Of a stretch of DNA of 64,000 bases, positions 8,071-16,795 are shown in pieces. Position 1 is the stretch's first letter, and every line of letters starts with the position of its first letter. The notes below the pieces were generated by a model. It saw nothing but the letters and a program-made list of their open reading frames with translations, was not told the origin of the DNA and did no database searches. A program made the translations under genes and the position numbers. The stretch lies in NCBI RefSeq assembly GCF_002352765.1, contig NZ_KZ293963.1, positions 2,130,368-2,194,367 of the forward strand. Reading direction: 5' to 3'. The stretch is from Alteribacter populi (GTDB lineage Bacteria; Bacillota; Bacilli; Bacillales; Salisediminibacteriaceae).

Positions 8071-9093
8071 TTAAGAAAGCTTCAACTTGACCACTTGTGT
8101 TAAGTTGCGAGGCTCATCAGGGTTGTACCCTAATTTAATCGCCCGGTGAAAAGCTAGAAGCTGAAGATGCGGAACATTAAGAACGAGATTATTACGATCA
8201 GATAGCGTTCCTCCATGATTGATAACATAATCTGCAGAAAAGTCAGTCGTGAACTGGCCTAATACCAGCACTGAACCTTTGAATTTCTGAATGTCACGAA
8301 CGAGCTCTTGATCAAGAGTTTCCGTACTAGATTGTGAAGTCATGACGACGACGGTTGATTCATCGACAATCGAGATCGGTCCATGTCGAAGCTCAAGCGT
8401 AGAGTAGCTCTCACACTCTGTTTGGGTCATTTCTTTCAGCTTTAATGTCGCTTCCTTCGCTATACCATTATTCAACCCAGTACCTAGGAAAATAAAACGC
8501 TTATTCGAAAGATTATCAGCAATAGGTTTGGTTACCTCCCATTTTTCTAATAGCTTACTTGTTAACGAAGGTACTTGCTTTAACTCAGACAAGTCGACCC
8601 CTGAAGAAGCTGTTTTCGCTCCAAAAATTTGCAATGCAAACAACATATTAGAAAAAGATTGTGTCATGACAACACTTTTCTCTTTAATGTGTTCAAGTGA
8701 AATAACTTGATCAGATAGCTTTGCCATTGGACTATCTCCATGACAAGTAACAGAAAGAGTCTTCACATTTGAACGCTTTTGTAACATTTCCAGTGCTGCT
8801 ACCACCTCGGAAGTCGTTCCAGAGCGCGAAATAGCAACTACATTGTAGCTCTTACCTTTAAGAAGGCTGTTATCAGGATGCATGAAAACCTCTGAAGCAG
8901 GAAGGGCTGTTCCTATTTTCCCTGTCACCTCCTGAAAATAGCGTGCAGCAGACAGGGCAAGGTAAAATGAAGTGCCACAACCGATAAAGAGGTGCACATC
9001 CGCATCATTTTCACTAAATACCTGGTTGTTTACTACCTCATAAGTCCTCTCTAATTGATTCGCTTGGTTTATGATTTCTTCATATGTGTACAT
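8071..9093 (-). CDS. Double-SIS-domain sugar-phosphate isomerase/deaminase (AgaS/GlmS-C/NagB-II type)
   Basis: The 340-residue protein holds two SIS domains. The first shows FIGCGTSFYLA and AISRSGTTSEVV, which binds sugar phosphate. The second shows GTGLNNGIAKEATLKLKEM followed by ESYSTLELRHGP, the catalytic Glu/His region shared with the GlmS isomerase domain. It should convert an aldose-6-phosphate (possibly 2-amino) to the ketose-6-phosphate. Neighbouring kinase and aldolase genes suggest an AgaS-like galactosamine-6-P deaminase/isomerase, although an FrlB-like deglycase is an alternative. The start has AAGGAGG upstream, and a 22-nt gap separates it from the pfkB gene. Confidence 0.82.
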   Translation of the reverse strand: MYTYEEIINQANQLERTYEVVNNQVFSENDADVHLFIGCGTSFYLALSAARYFQEVTGKIGTALPASEVFMHPDNSLLKGKSYNVVAISRSGTTSEVVAALEMLQKRSNVKTLSVTCHGDSPMAKLSDQVISLEHIKEKSVVMTQSFSNMLFALQIFGAKTASSGVDLSELKQVPSLTSKLLEKWEVTKPIADNLSNKRFIFLGTGLNNGIAKEATLKLKEMTQTECESYSTLELRHGPISIVDESTVVVMTSQSSTETLDQELVRDIQKFKGSVLVLGQFTTDFSADYVINHGGTLSDRNNLVLNVPHLQLLAFHRAIKLGYNPDEPRNLTQVVKLKLS

Positions 9094-9115
9094 AAATAAA
9101 TGACCTCCTTCTTAA

Positions 9116-10054
9116 TTAAAAAGTGGTGACTTCCTCCACTTTTATTTGTGATTTCAACCGTGTAAAATCAGAAACCTCTATTTCTCCGGCAAAAGATTTC
9201 AATGTATTTGCTGCTCCACAAGCCGAAGCAAAAGTAATAACCTCCTCATCAGAAAGATGTTTATAAAAGCCTGCAGCCAACCCAGCTAACATTGAATCTC
9301 CACTTCCAACGCTATTGAGAACGTTTAGTTCCGGGACTCTAGCTCGATACACCTTTTGGCTTGTTATAAAAAGTGCCCCTTCTCCTCCTAAGGAAATACA
9401 GACGTATTGAATCCCCTTATTAATCAGATCCTTTCCTATATCAATAAATTCTGAAAGTGAAAGCGTTGATTTACCGACATATTGCTTAATCTCATACTCA
9501 TTAGGCTTTACAGCATATGGGGCTTTTTCAATTCCTTTCACAAGTGAAATTCCACTGGAATCTAAAATTGCTTTTGATCCCCTTTCTTGAATCATTTGAA
9601 TAAGCTTAGCATAGCCATCTTCTGGAACACCTTTTGGAAGACTTCCTGACAACGTGACGATCTTACTACTTTCAGCCACTCTTTTGACCCAACGACAAAG
9701 GTGTACCCATTCTTCTTCAGTAATGTATGGTCCAGCTTCTAACAGTTCCGTTTCCTCTTTTTTACCTTCATCAATAATCGACATGCAGACACGTGATTCA
9801 CCCTGGACAGGGATAAAATCATGAGCTATTCCTCTTTCTGTCAAGAGCTCTTTAATTTTCTGTCCATTATTCCCGCCAACAAATCCACCAGCTTTGACCA
9901 AAACATCTAATCTATGAAGAACCTTTGCGACATTGTTCCCTTTGCCTCCCGGTTCACTATGCATCGCTCTCGACCTATTTGTTTTCCCCGTTGAAAAAGA
10001 AGGTAAGTAATAGGTTTTATCTAATGCTGCATTTAACGTAATCGTTGTGATCAT
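9116..10054 (-). CDS. PfkB-family hexose kinase (1-phosphofructokinase / tagatose-6-phosphate kinase type)
   Basis: This 312-residue kinase belongs to the LacC/FruK branch: N-terminal MITTITLNAALDKTYYL, PGGKGNNVAKVL near residue 37, KPNEYEI, and C-terminal GSGDSMLAG (about 249-257) with the catalytic Asp. It should phosphorylate C1 of a ketose-6-phosphate (tagatose or fructose type) to the 1,6-bisphosphate. The next gene upstream, 4 nt away, is the aldolase that would cleave the product. LacC-type substrate preference is inferred from the neighbours; 1-phosphofructokinase activity on fructose-1-P is the main alternative. Confidence 0.83.
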   Translation of the reverse strand: MITTITLNAALDKTYYLPSFSTGKTNRSRAMHSEPGGKGNNVAKVLHRLDVLVKAGGFVGGNNGQKIKELLTERGIAHDFIPVQGESRVCMSIIDEGKKEETELLEAGPYITEEEWVHLCRWVKRVAESSKIVTLSGSLPKGVPEDGYAKLIQMIQERGSKAILDSSGISLVKGIEKAPYAVKPNEYEIKQYVGKSTLSLSEFIDIGKDLINKGIQYVCISLGGEGALFITSQKVYRARVPELNVLNSVGSGDSMLAGLAAGFYKHLSDEEVITFASACGAANTLKSFAGEIEVSDFTRLKSQIKVEEVTTF

Positions 10055-10058
10055 TGTG

Positions 10059-10913
10059 TTAAACCTTAACAGACGATTGCAGCATGGTTATTTTTTCTTT
10101 AACAAGATCTTTTACAGCATTAGCAGCTGGAACAAAATATTTGCGAGGATCGTTTTGAGATGGGTTTTTACTAAAATACCTACGAATTTCTTCTGCAAAA
10201 GTGTCCTTCAGTTCTGTTGAAAAGTTTATTTTAGCAACGCCGAAGTTTAAAGCTTTTCCAACACTTTCAGCAGATACTCCCGAAGCTCCATGCATAACCA
10301 ATGGGCATTCGGTACGCTCAAAAATCTCTCTTAATAAGTCGAACTGCAATTGAGGTTCTTGTTTATACATCCCATGTGCCGTTCCAAAAGCTGGTGCAAA
10401 AGAGTTTACCTTCGTTACTGTTACGAACTCCTCCGCTACTTGTGGATCGGTAAATAGAGCTGAACCTTCCTCTACTTCAAGATCATCTTCAACTCCCCCG
10501 ATCCTACCTAACTCTGCTTCAACTGGTACATCTACAGAGTGGGCAGCCTCGACTACTTTTTTTACAAGGTCAATATTCTCACTTAAAGGTAAATGAGAAC
10601 CGTCGATCATGACCGAGGTATAGCCCGCACGCAAGCATTTGACTACAATGTCATATGAATCCCCATGATCTAGGTGTAAAGAAACCGGAATACTTGCTTG
10701 TTCAGCTGCAGATTCAGCCATCGCTTTCATATAATTAATGCCAACGTATCGAATCGTTCCTGGTGTTGTTTGCAAAATAACAGGAGTGTCTAATTCTTCT
10801 GCACCAGCAACAACCGATTTGATCATTTCCAGGTTGTGAGCACCAAAAGCCCCAATTGCGTAATGATTTCGATAAGCATCCTTTAATATGTCCTGTGTTG
10901 GTACTAATCCCAT
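10059..10913 (-). CDS. Class II fructose/tagatose-bisphosphate aldolase
   Basis: This 284-residue zinc aldolase of the FbaA/GatY/KbaY group shows LHLDHGDSYD (about 78-87; metal-binding His and Asp), FGTAHGMY (His near 179), and MHGASGV near residue 206 with the third His. It cleaves a ketose-1,6-bisphosphate to dihydroxyacetone phosphate and glyceraldehyde-3-phosphate. It is the first enzyme gene after gntR, with a 195-bp gap. The start has GGAGGG 4 nt upstream. A 20-nt motif shared with the oxidoreductase promoter region (10932-10951) lies just upstream, suggesting its own control. Confidence 0.88.
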   Translation of the reverse strand: MGLVPTQDILKDAYRNHYAIGAFGAHNLEMIKSVVAGAEELDTPVILQTTPGTIRYVGINYMKAMAESAAEQASIPVSLHLDHGDSYDIVVKCLRAGYTSVMIDGSHLPLSENIDLVKKVVEAAHSVDVPVEAELGRIGGVEDDLEVEEGSALFTDPQVAEEFVTVTKVNSFAPAFGTAHGMYKQEPQLQFDLLREIFERTECPLVMHGASGVSAESVGKALNFGVAKINFSTELKDTFAEEIRRYFSKNPSQNDPRKYFVPAANAVKDLVKEKITMLQSSVKV

Positions 10914-10931
10914 AATATCCCTCCACTATAG

Positions 10932-10951
10932 ATGGGTTGTTGGTACAAGTT
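10932..10951. promoter_or_regulatory. Candidate operator shared with the Gfo/Idh gene (copy 1)
   Basis: ATGGGTTGTTGGTACAAGTT here matches 19 of 20 bases of the sequence at 16991-17010. The core TTGTNGGTACAA is partly palindromic. It lies 19-38 bp upstream of the aldolase ATG. Confidence 0.5.
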
Positions 10952-10963
10952 GTCATTTAGAAC

Positions 10964-10995
10964 AACTCATAGCTTCTAAATACTTGCTATGAGTT
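10964..10995. other. Hairpin between gntR and the aldolase gene
   Basis: AACTCATAGC (10964-10973) pairs perfectly with GCTATGAGTT (10986-10995) around a 12-nt loop. There is no T-tract on the minus strand, so it is more likely an operator, mRNA stabiliser or processing site than a terminator. Confidence 0.5.
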
Positions 10996-11107
10996 GATAT
11001 CTTATTAAATGAATTTAAAAGAAGACAGCTTCCTTCACACCGCTCGCCTCTAGGGGACCACACCCTTGAGCCTTTATAACATATGGTGGAAGCGGTTTTC
11101 CTATTGG

Positions 11108-11839
11108 CTATGTTAATTCGGTATAAAAACGGCAACGATCTCCACGTACAATCGACTTACAAAATTCCACTGGATTATCCTTCCCATCATAAGCAATTCT
11201 TTCTAGAAGTAATGCAGGAAGCCCAGATTCGGTCTCGAGATAGGTACTTTCTTCGGGCCTGATTAATACAGGCTCGAAAGCTTCCTTTGCACGCGTAACT
11301 GTAACACCAAACTGCTGATCCAGTAGGTCGTAAAGAGAGACCTGCCCTACTTTATTAAGCTCGTCAATATCCGTAACAACCCTTTTCGGTAAAAATGACG
11401 ATTCTAGAATATACGGCTCTTCATTCGCACATCGTAACCTTTGTATTTCAATCACGGATTCACTTTTTTTTAACTGAAGTGCTTCAATTACTTTATGACT
11501 TGGAACAACTTCTTCTATTTTTAGAATAATGTCCTTAGGGTTTAGTCCTTTTTCCTTCAACACCTTGCTGAAACTATAAAACCCCATAAGTGATTGTTGC
11601 ATTTTCGGTTTGGCTACGAATGTTCCTTTCCCCTGCGTACGATAAAGAGTTCCCTCCTGAACGAGCTCTTCAATAGCTTTTTTTGCAGTGTTGCGGCTTA
11701 CATTAAATTGGTCCATTAGTTGGTTTTCCGAGAAAATCTTCTCTCCAGGTGCCCAGTGACCATTATCGACTAATTCTTGTAACCTCTCCTTTAACTGGTG
11801 ATAAAGTGGGATTATACTATTGACTTCTAGAGGTTTCAT
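11108..11839 (-). CDS. GntR/HutC-family transcriptional regulator (UTRA domain)
   Basis: The 243-residue regulator has an N-terminal winged helix (about 8-75: YHQLKERLQELVDNG, FSENQLMDQFNVSRNTAKKAIEELVQEG, GKGTFVA) and a C-terminal UTRA ligand domain (about 95-240). HutC members sense small metabolites, often sugar phosphates, and usually repress adjacent catabolic operons. Here it heads the aldolase-pfkB-SIS-ROK genes, so it probably senses an intermediate of that pathway. The start has GGAGGAAAGAGG upstream. A near-consensus promoter lies at 11898-11926. Confidence 0.87.
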   Translation of the reverse strand: MKPLEVNSIIPLYHQLKERLQELVDNGHWAPGEKIFSENQLMDQFNVSRNTAKKAIEELVQEGTLYRTQGKGTFVAKPKMQQSLMGFYSFSKVLKEKGLNPKDIILKIEEVVPSHKVIEALQLKKSESVIEIQRLRCANEEPYILESSFLPKRVVTDIDELNKVGQVSLYDLLDQQFGVTVTRAKEAFEPVLIRPEESTYLETESGLPALLLERIAYDGKDNPVEFCKSIVRGDRCRFYTELT

Positions 11840-11897
11840 TGTGTCCTCTTTCCTCCAAGCTTAAATACTATAGTGATTTATTTGAAAATTTAATTAA

Positions 11898-11926
11898 AGT
11901 ATAACCACCTCCCATTGTAGTGTCAA
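11898..11926 (-). promoter_or_regulatory. Sigma-A type promoter of gntR and the sugar-catabolic genes
   Basis: On the minus strand TTGACA (11921-11926) is followed after exactly 17 bp by TATACT (11898-11903). An inverted repeat TAACTAA-N6-TTAGTTA (11941-11960) lies just upstream and may bind a regulator. Confidence 0.72.
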
Positions 11927-12054
11927 TCCAACAACCAGAATAACTAAAAATAATTAGTTAAACCAAAATAGTATTATTGTTTTTAATGATGATTATCCCC
12001 TTTGCTCAGAATTATGAAGGCATCAGCCATGTTTACTATTTCACTTTTAATTAT

Positions 12055-12240
12055 GGCTATTTTCGTATGTATTGTTGCTTTTAATCTTCGCAGCTGAATT
12101 AAACTGCGACATCACCTACCGCTTCGTAAATACACTACGCTTTCCGCGGAAAGCGACTGTCCGGAGCGGAAATCAATCTACTTCTATGTCGCAGTTTATA
12201 TATTTTGTGTCAAGAACAACAATCTTTTAGAAAACAGCCT
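12055..12240. repeat. MITE-like element (copy 1)
   Basis: About 186 bp bounded by imperfect terminal inverted repeats: the left end at 12055 reads GGCTATTTTCGTATGTATTG, and the right end, complemented from 12239, reads AAGGCTGTTTTCTAAAAGAT. Inside is a second pair of perfect 12-bp inverted repeats, AAACTGCGACAT (12101-12112) and ATGTCGCAGTTT (12186-12197), enclosing the palindrome GCTTTCCGCGGAAAGC (12139-12154). It has no coding capacity. The same end sequences occur at 18394-18489. Confidence 0.6.
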
Positions 12241-12339
12241 TACTTATAAAGGCCCGAAGACACCACGACACTTCTGCGGAAGTATAATATTCTTCTAATA
12301 TGAATGATTTTTGAGCTAATGACATACTCATATTGTTTT

Positions 12340-13161
12340 TTATTTTGAACTCCCCATTGTTATCCCTTCTATAAAGTACCTTTGAAGGAATATAAATATA
12401 ACAATCATTGGCCAGATCGCTAACAATGATCCTGCCATTAATATCGGGAAATTTGTTGCATATTGACCTTGTAATGAGGCTAATCCTGCTGATAAAGGCA
12501 GCTTGCTCGGAGAACTATTTACTATTAAAGGCCACAAAAGGTCATTCCAAGACCATAAGATCGTAAAAATCGATAGTGAAATAAGAGCTGGTTTAGTCAA
12601 TGGGAGTAAAATGTAAAAAAATATTTGAAAATGATTACATCCATCAATTTTAGCCGCTTCATCCAATTCTTTAGGTAGCGACATAAAAAATTGTCGAAGT
12701 AGAAACACTCCAAATGCACTGAATAAACCTGGTACAATTAATGCTTTTAACGTATTTAGCCAATCTAACTCCACCATGATTAGAAATTGAGGAATAGCAT
12801 ATGCTTGTAGAGGTACCATGAGAACTGAGAGTGTAATTAAAAAAAGGATATTCCTACCTGGAAATGCAATTCTAGCAAAAGCATAGGCTGCTAAGGAGCA
12901 TAAAATAAGTTGTCCTATCGTTCGTCCAGCAGTCATAAGAATTGTATTCCAGTAAAAGTGAAGAAAGGGCATATAATCAAAAACTTGAACGTAAGAATTC
13001 CAATTCCAAATTGCAGGGATAATTGTAGGAGGTAACTGAGTTGCTTCCCCCATAGTTTTTAAAGATGTTAAAATCATCCAAAGAAAAGGAATGATCATGA
13101 AGACAGCTCCAACTGATAATATTAGGTGAAGAATTAGTTTTGTACTCCGTTTTATTTTCAA
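12340..13161 (-). CDS. ABC sugar transporter permease (MalG/AraQ type)
   Basis: The 273-residue inner-membrane permease of the CUT1 carbohydrate family has six membrane helices. The EAA loop, ELDEAAKIDGCNHFQIFFYILLPLTKPAL, contacts the ATPase. It ends in the usual GITMGSSK-type tail. The gene is 13 nt downstream of its partner permease and forms an operon with it and the binding protein. No ATPase gene is nearby; Bacillus CUT1 systems commonly borrow the shared MsmX ATPase, which is inferred here. Confidence 0.9.
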   Translation of the reverse strand: MKIKRSTKLILHLILSVGAVFMIIPFLWMILTSLKTMGEATQLPPTIIPAIWNWNSYVQVFDYMPFLHFYWNTILMTAGRTIGQLILCSLAAYAFARIAFPGRNILFLITLSVLMVPLQAYAIPQFLIMVELDWLNTLKALIVPGLFSAFGVFLLRQFFMSLPKELDEAAKIDGCNHFQIFFYILLPLTKPALISLSIFTILWSWNDLLWPLIVNSSPSKLPLSAGLASLQGQYATNFPILMAGSLLAIWPMIVIFIFLQRYFIEGITMGSSK

Positions 13162-13174
13162 TTAATTCATCCCC

Positions 13175-14101
13175 CTAACCATAATGCACCCATTTTTTTT
13201 GGTACTTTAATTGAAAAATAGTAACTAAAAGAATAATTAAGAAAAGCATTATTGAAATTGCCGCACCATAACTTAAATCATGATTAATAAATGCTTCACG
13301 ATAAAATAAAAAGACAAGCGTTTGACTGGAAGTTGTAACAGGACTATTAATCCCCACCATCATATAAATAAGCTCAAATGTCTGTAATGTACTAATAATC
13401 GATATTACAGTAACAAAAAAGAGAGTAGGTGTTATTAACGGAATTGTTATATTAAAAAACTTTGCCAAAGGTCCTGCTCCGTCGATTTCTGCTGCTTCAT
13501 AATAAGTAGGAGAAATATTTTGTAAACCAGCTAGTATAATTATCATGTTATATCCAATCGCGGCCCAAATCGCTACTATGATAACCGAATAAAGCGCTAT
13601 ATTGCTATCTACTAACCAATACGGCCCATCTATCCCAATTAATCCAAGAGAATAATTAATTAATCCATAATCCCCGTTATATAACCATCTCCACACCATT
13701 CCAATTGCTACAGGCATTGTAATAACTGGTAAAAAGTAAAGTGTTCTATAAATGGTAACCCCTCGAATTTTTTGATTAAGTAATACCGCTACAATTGTTG
13801 ATAAAAATATACTTACTGGCACAGCAATCCCTGTGAATATAATTGTATTTTTTAGTGCTATTAACACATTTGGATCTTGAAACAACCTCAAAAAATTATC
13901 TAGCCCTGTCCAAGTCTTTTGTCCAAAAGATCCGTACTCCGTAAAAGCAAGGTATATTGTATAAAAAATAGGTCCGATATTGAAAATAAATAGCCCAAGA
14001 AAGCAAGGGGCTATAAAGCAATAAGCCCAGAGATAATCCTGCTTTTTCATAGGTGATACCTTTTTAAACTTCTTCCTATTCGATCTTTGCTTATTAAACA
14101 T
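13175..14101 (-). CDS. ABC sugar transporter permease (MalF/UgpA type)
   Basis: This is the first CUT1 permease of the importer, with six membrane helices after a basic N-terminus and the EAA motif YYEAAEIDGAGPLAKFFNITIPLITPT. The start is placed at the ATG at 14101 (MFNKQRSNRK), which follows GGGGAG at proper spacing; a longer reading frame from 14191 would run back into the binding-protein gene and adds non-conserved residues. It pairs with the MalG-type permease to import the substrate captured by the lipoprotein encoded just upstream. Confidence 0.9.
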   Translation of the reverse strand: MFNKQRSNRKKFKKVSPMKKQDYLWAYCFIAPCFLGLFIFNIGPIFYTIYLAFTEYGSFGQKTWTGLDNFLRLFQDPNVLIALKNTIIFTGIAVPVSIFLSTIVAVLLNQKIRGVTIYRTLYFLPVITMPVAIGMVWRWLYNGDYGLINYSLGLIGIDGPYWLVDSNIALYSVIIVAIWAAIGYNMIIILAGLQNISPTYYEAAEIDGAGPLAKFFNITIPLITPTLFFVTVISIISTLQTFELIYMMVGINSPVTTSSQTLVFLFYREAFINHDLSYGAAISIMLFLIILLVTIFQLKYQKKWVHYG

Positions 14102-14159
14102 AAAATCTCCCCTGTGTAGATAATAGAAGGTCAGCAAAATTGAACTGACCTCCACATTA

Positions 14160-15425
14160 TTATTCGTTTGCAAGGATCTCCTCAATTTCATTAACCATTT
14201 CGTCTACTAACTCTTCGACCTCAACTTCACCAGTCCATGCTTTATTTAAGTAATCTAGTTCTATTTGTTGCCAAGTTCTAGTCTGTAATGAGTTCGGAAG
14301 TGGTTCAGCATAATCTAATTGGTCAATAAATGCTTGAGCATTAAAATTAGGTAATGATTCTACCCATTTTGTTTCAATACCTTCATAAGCAGGGATAACA
14401 GTGCCAGATTCTGCTTGGATTTCTGCTGCTCTTTCAGACCCAAGAAACTTCAAAAATTCCCAAGCTTCATCAGGGTGTTCAGTGTGACTAGAAATGACGT
14501 TTCCTAGCCCATGAATGATCGTGGACTTTTCTTTTCCAGAAGGCAGTTGAGCAACATCTACTCGGTCTTTAGTGTATTCATTGGTAGCAAAAACTGGAGC
14601 AAACCAAGAACCACTTACAAACATTGCAACATTTCCAGATTCGAACATACTCGTTGGTGGATTATCTGTCATTTGTTGTATAGATGGTGAAACCTCATAT
14701 TTATGAATTAAATCCACCCAAAATTTTATGCCTTCTATCCCCTCATTGGTGTTGTGTCCAGCAGTATTATTCTCAGTGTCAATTACATATCCACCCGCCT
14801 GATAAATTGTGTTATAAAAACCAGATTGTGAGTTTAAATGGGCTGCAATTCCATAAACACCCTCATCTACATTGGTTAGCTTTTGTGCTGCTGCAATTAA
14901 TGAATCCCAATCCCAAGATTCGTCAGGATAATCAATAGATGTCTCATCAAAAAGTTCCTTGTTATACCATAATCCAATCGTGTCATAATCTTTTGGTATT
15001 GCGTATTGATTCTCGTTGACATTGTATAATTCCAGTAGAGCCTCTGGATATGGTGATAAATCGTATGAATCCTCTTCCACTCTCTCAGATATTGGGAGAA
15101 GCATATCATTTTCTGCAAATAACTTAACATTTGGACCATTCATCCAAAAAACATCAGGTAGCGATTGACCTGTACCAGCAATCTCTAATGAGTCCCAGTA
15201 CTGAGAAAAAGGTGTGTTCTCTAATTCAATGGAAATATGGGGAAATTCTGTGTTAAATTCTTCAATAATTTGCTCTAATGCAGGCATTTGATCCAAATCC
15301 CAGACCATGTAAGATAAAGTAACATCTTCATTTGTTGACTCACTTCCACTAGTTTCCTCACTTTCTTGAGAGCAACCTGCTACTAAAAGTAATACTCCAG
15401 CAAATAAGAAACATAGCTTTTTCAT
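14160..15425 (-). CDS. Sugar ABC transporter substrate-binding lipoprotein
   Basis: This 421-residue extracellular binding protein of family 1 (CUT1) has the lipobox LVAGC (Cys18), followed by a Ser/Glu-rich linker. The mature part shows the family pattern: VFWMNGPNVKLFAENDMLLPI, YAIPKDYDTIGLWYNKELF, SMFESGNVAMFVSGSWFAP, and EAWEFLKFLGSERAAE. It delivers a sugar or oligosaccharide to the two permeases encoded downstream. The protein is strongly acidic. The start follows AAGGAG. The inverted repeat ACGTTA-N6-TAACGT at 15440-15457, containing TTAACGTTAA, lies directly upstream. Confidence 0.9.
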   Translation of the reverse strand: MKKLCFLFAGVLLLVAGCSQESEETSGSESTNEDVTLSYMVWDLDQMPALEQIIEEFNTEFPHISIELENTPFSQYWDSLEIAGTGQSLPDVFWMNGPNVKLFAENDMLLPISERVEEDSYDLSPYPEALLELYNVNENQYAIPKDYDTIGLWYNKELFDETSIDYPDESWDWDSLIAAAQKLTNVDEGVYGIAAHLNSQSGFYNTIYQAGGYVIDTENNTAGHNTNEGIEGIKFWVDLIHKYEVSPSIQQMTDNPPTSMFESGNVAMFVSGSWFAPVFATNEYTKDRVDVAQLPSGKEKSTIIHGLGNVISSHTEHPDEAWEFLKFLGSERAAEIQAESGTVIPAYEGIETKWVESLPNFNAQAFIDQLDYAEPLPNSLQTRTWQQIELDYLNKAWTGEVEVEELVDEMVNEIEEILANE

Positions 15426-15439
15426 TTAATCATCTCCTT

Positions 15440-15460
15440 ACGTTATATATTTAACGTTAA
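15440..15460. promoter_or_regulatory. Candidate LacI-type operator before the sugar-binding protein gene
   Basis: The perfect 10-bp palindrome TTAACGTTAA (15451-15460) with a central CG overlaps the inverted repeat ACGTTA-N6-TAACGT. Central-CG palindromes are typical of LacI-family operators, and a LacI-type gene lies 1.8 kb upstream. The assignment is inferred. Confidence 0.35.
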
Positions 15461-15634
15461 GTTTGTATGGCAAGAACTCACTTACGCCGCATTTTGGAAT
15501 AAATTCTCAATAAATAGATACAAAATTGAAAAAAGACATCTTCGTGTAGTGATTGGTGTTCAGTGAATAACTACTTATCACCCTCTCTCACAGCAGTACT
15601 CAAAGGCTCGCCTCCTTTCTATCCACCTCACAAA

Positions 15635-16795
15635 TTAGTTCACTCTCAGTGTTGATTCTTGACTGACATCGACTACTTTTCCTCCAGAGCGAATGGATTC
15701 TGTTGCTGCACACCCAACGGCTACACTCATCCGTCCCGCAAAAGGCGTAGTTAAAGGTTTTTTACTATACAAAACCAAGTCAATAAAATCCTTACAGATT
15801 TTGGGGTCAGCACCACCGTGTGAACCTTTTTCTTTTTTAATGTCATAAGTTATATCGCTGTATTCATGCCAGGAATGTGACTTTCTTGTCTTGACATATA
15901 CTTTACCTTCTAACTCCGAATTTTCTATTCTTCCTTTTGTACCAATAAACGTATAATTCCGTTGATAGTCTGGTGTGAAATGACACTGTAAGTAAGAAGC
16001 TTTAATTCCATTTTCCATTTCCATAATCAACATATTATTGTCTTCAACATCTATTTCTTCTCTAAACGCACATTCCACTAAAGTGTGAGCACTATATTCT
16101 GTACAAACATCTTTCTCACTACATGTCGGACATGACAGATCATTTGGCTTGTCCCCTCCAAAGAAATCTAGCGATCCAAATGCGGAAACTTTTTTCGTAT
16201 ACGCACCTGTGATCCAATGAATGACATCGAGATCATGAGATCCTTTTTGTAACAAAAGTGAGGTTGTGTTTTTGGAATTTCCATGCCAGTCGTGATAATA
16301 AAAATAGCCACCATGTCCTACAAAGTGCCTTACCCAAACCGCTTTTATATCTCCAATCGTTCCAGAATCGACAATTCCCTTCATCGTTTGATACATACTC
16401 ATATACCGCATGTTAAAGCCGATCATTAAGTGTTTTCCTGATTTTTTTTGCTCTTCTAATATTCTGTCACAACCTTCTACTGTAATAGCTAACGGCTTTT
16501 CACTATATACGTGCTTTCCTGCTTGAAGTGCAGCAATGACATGTTCCTCATGTAGAAAGTCTGGTGATAAAACCGCAACCGCATCAATGTCGTCTCTTGC
16601 TAGTAGCTTCCTATAATCAGTAGTGATAAACGCATCTTCATTTATGTTTTTTTGAAATGCTTTTAACTTTTCAGCTGCAACATCTGCCACTGCAACAACT
16701 TGTGAATCCCCATCTGGATGATGCCAGTATTTTGCAATTCCACTTCTTAATCCAGCACCAATAATCCCCATTTTGACTGTTTGCATGCTTTTCAT
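15635..16795 (-). CDS. Gfo/Idh/MocA-family NAD(P)-dependent oxidoreductase
   Basis: The 386-residue protein has an N-terminal Rossmann fold (GIIGAGLRSG from residue 9) and the family EKP signature YSEKPLAI near residue 98, then the alpha/beta C-terminal domain with GGYFYYHDWHG, KGSHDLDVIHWI and GGADPKICKDF. A short cysteine cluster, CPTCSEKDVC (about 219-228), may bind a metal and is found only in some family members. Such enzymes oxidise or reduce sugars, inositols or glycosides at one carbon. Placement between the LacI regulator and the ABC importer implies action on the imported sugar. The substrate is not identifiable from sequence. Confidence 0.85.
   Translation of the reverse strand: MKSMQTVKMGIIGAGLRSGIAKYWHHPDGDSQVVAVADVAAEKLKAFQKNINEDAFITTDYRKLLARDDIDAVAVLSPDFLHEEHVIAALQAGKHVYSEKPLAITVEGCDRILEEQKKSGKHLMIGFNMRYMSMYQTMKGIVDSGTIGDIKAVWVRHFVGHGGYFYYHDWHGNSKNTTSLLLQKGSHDLDVIHWITGAYTKKVSAFGSLDFFGGDKPNDLSCPTCSEKDVCTEYSAHTLVECAFREEIDVEDNNMLIMEMENGIKASYLQCHFTPDYQRNYTFIGTKGRIENSELEGKVYVKTRKSHSWHEYSDITYDIKKEKGSHGGADPKICKDFIDLVLYSKKPLTTPFAGRMSVAVGCAATESIRSGGKVVDVSQESTLRVN

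Noticed and set aside
10735..10956. 73-codon frame overlapping the aldolase gene start
   Set aside because: It lies in another frame of a strongly conserved gene; no independent support.
15444..15473. TTGCCA-N18-TATATA as the promoter of the sugar-binding protein gene
   Set aside because: It would place the transcription start within the ribosome site, leaving a leader of only about 12 nt, so the palindrome is kept only as a candidate operator.
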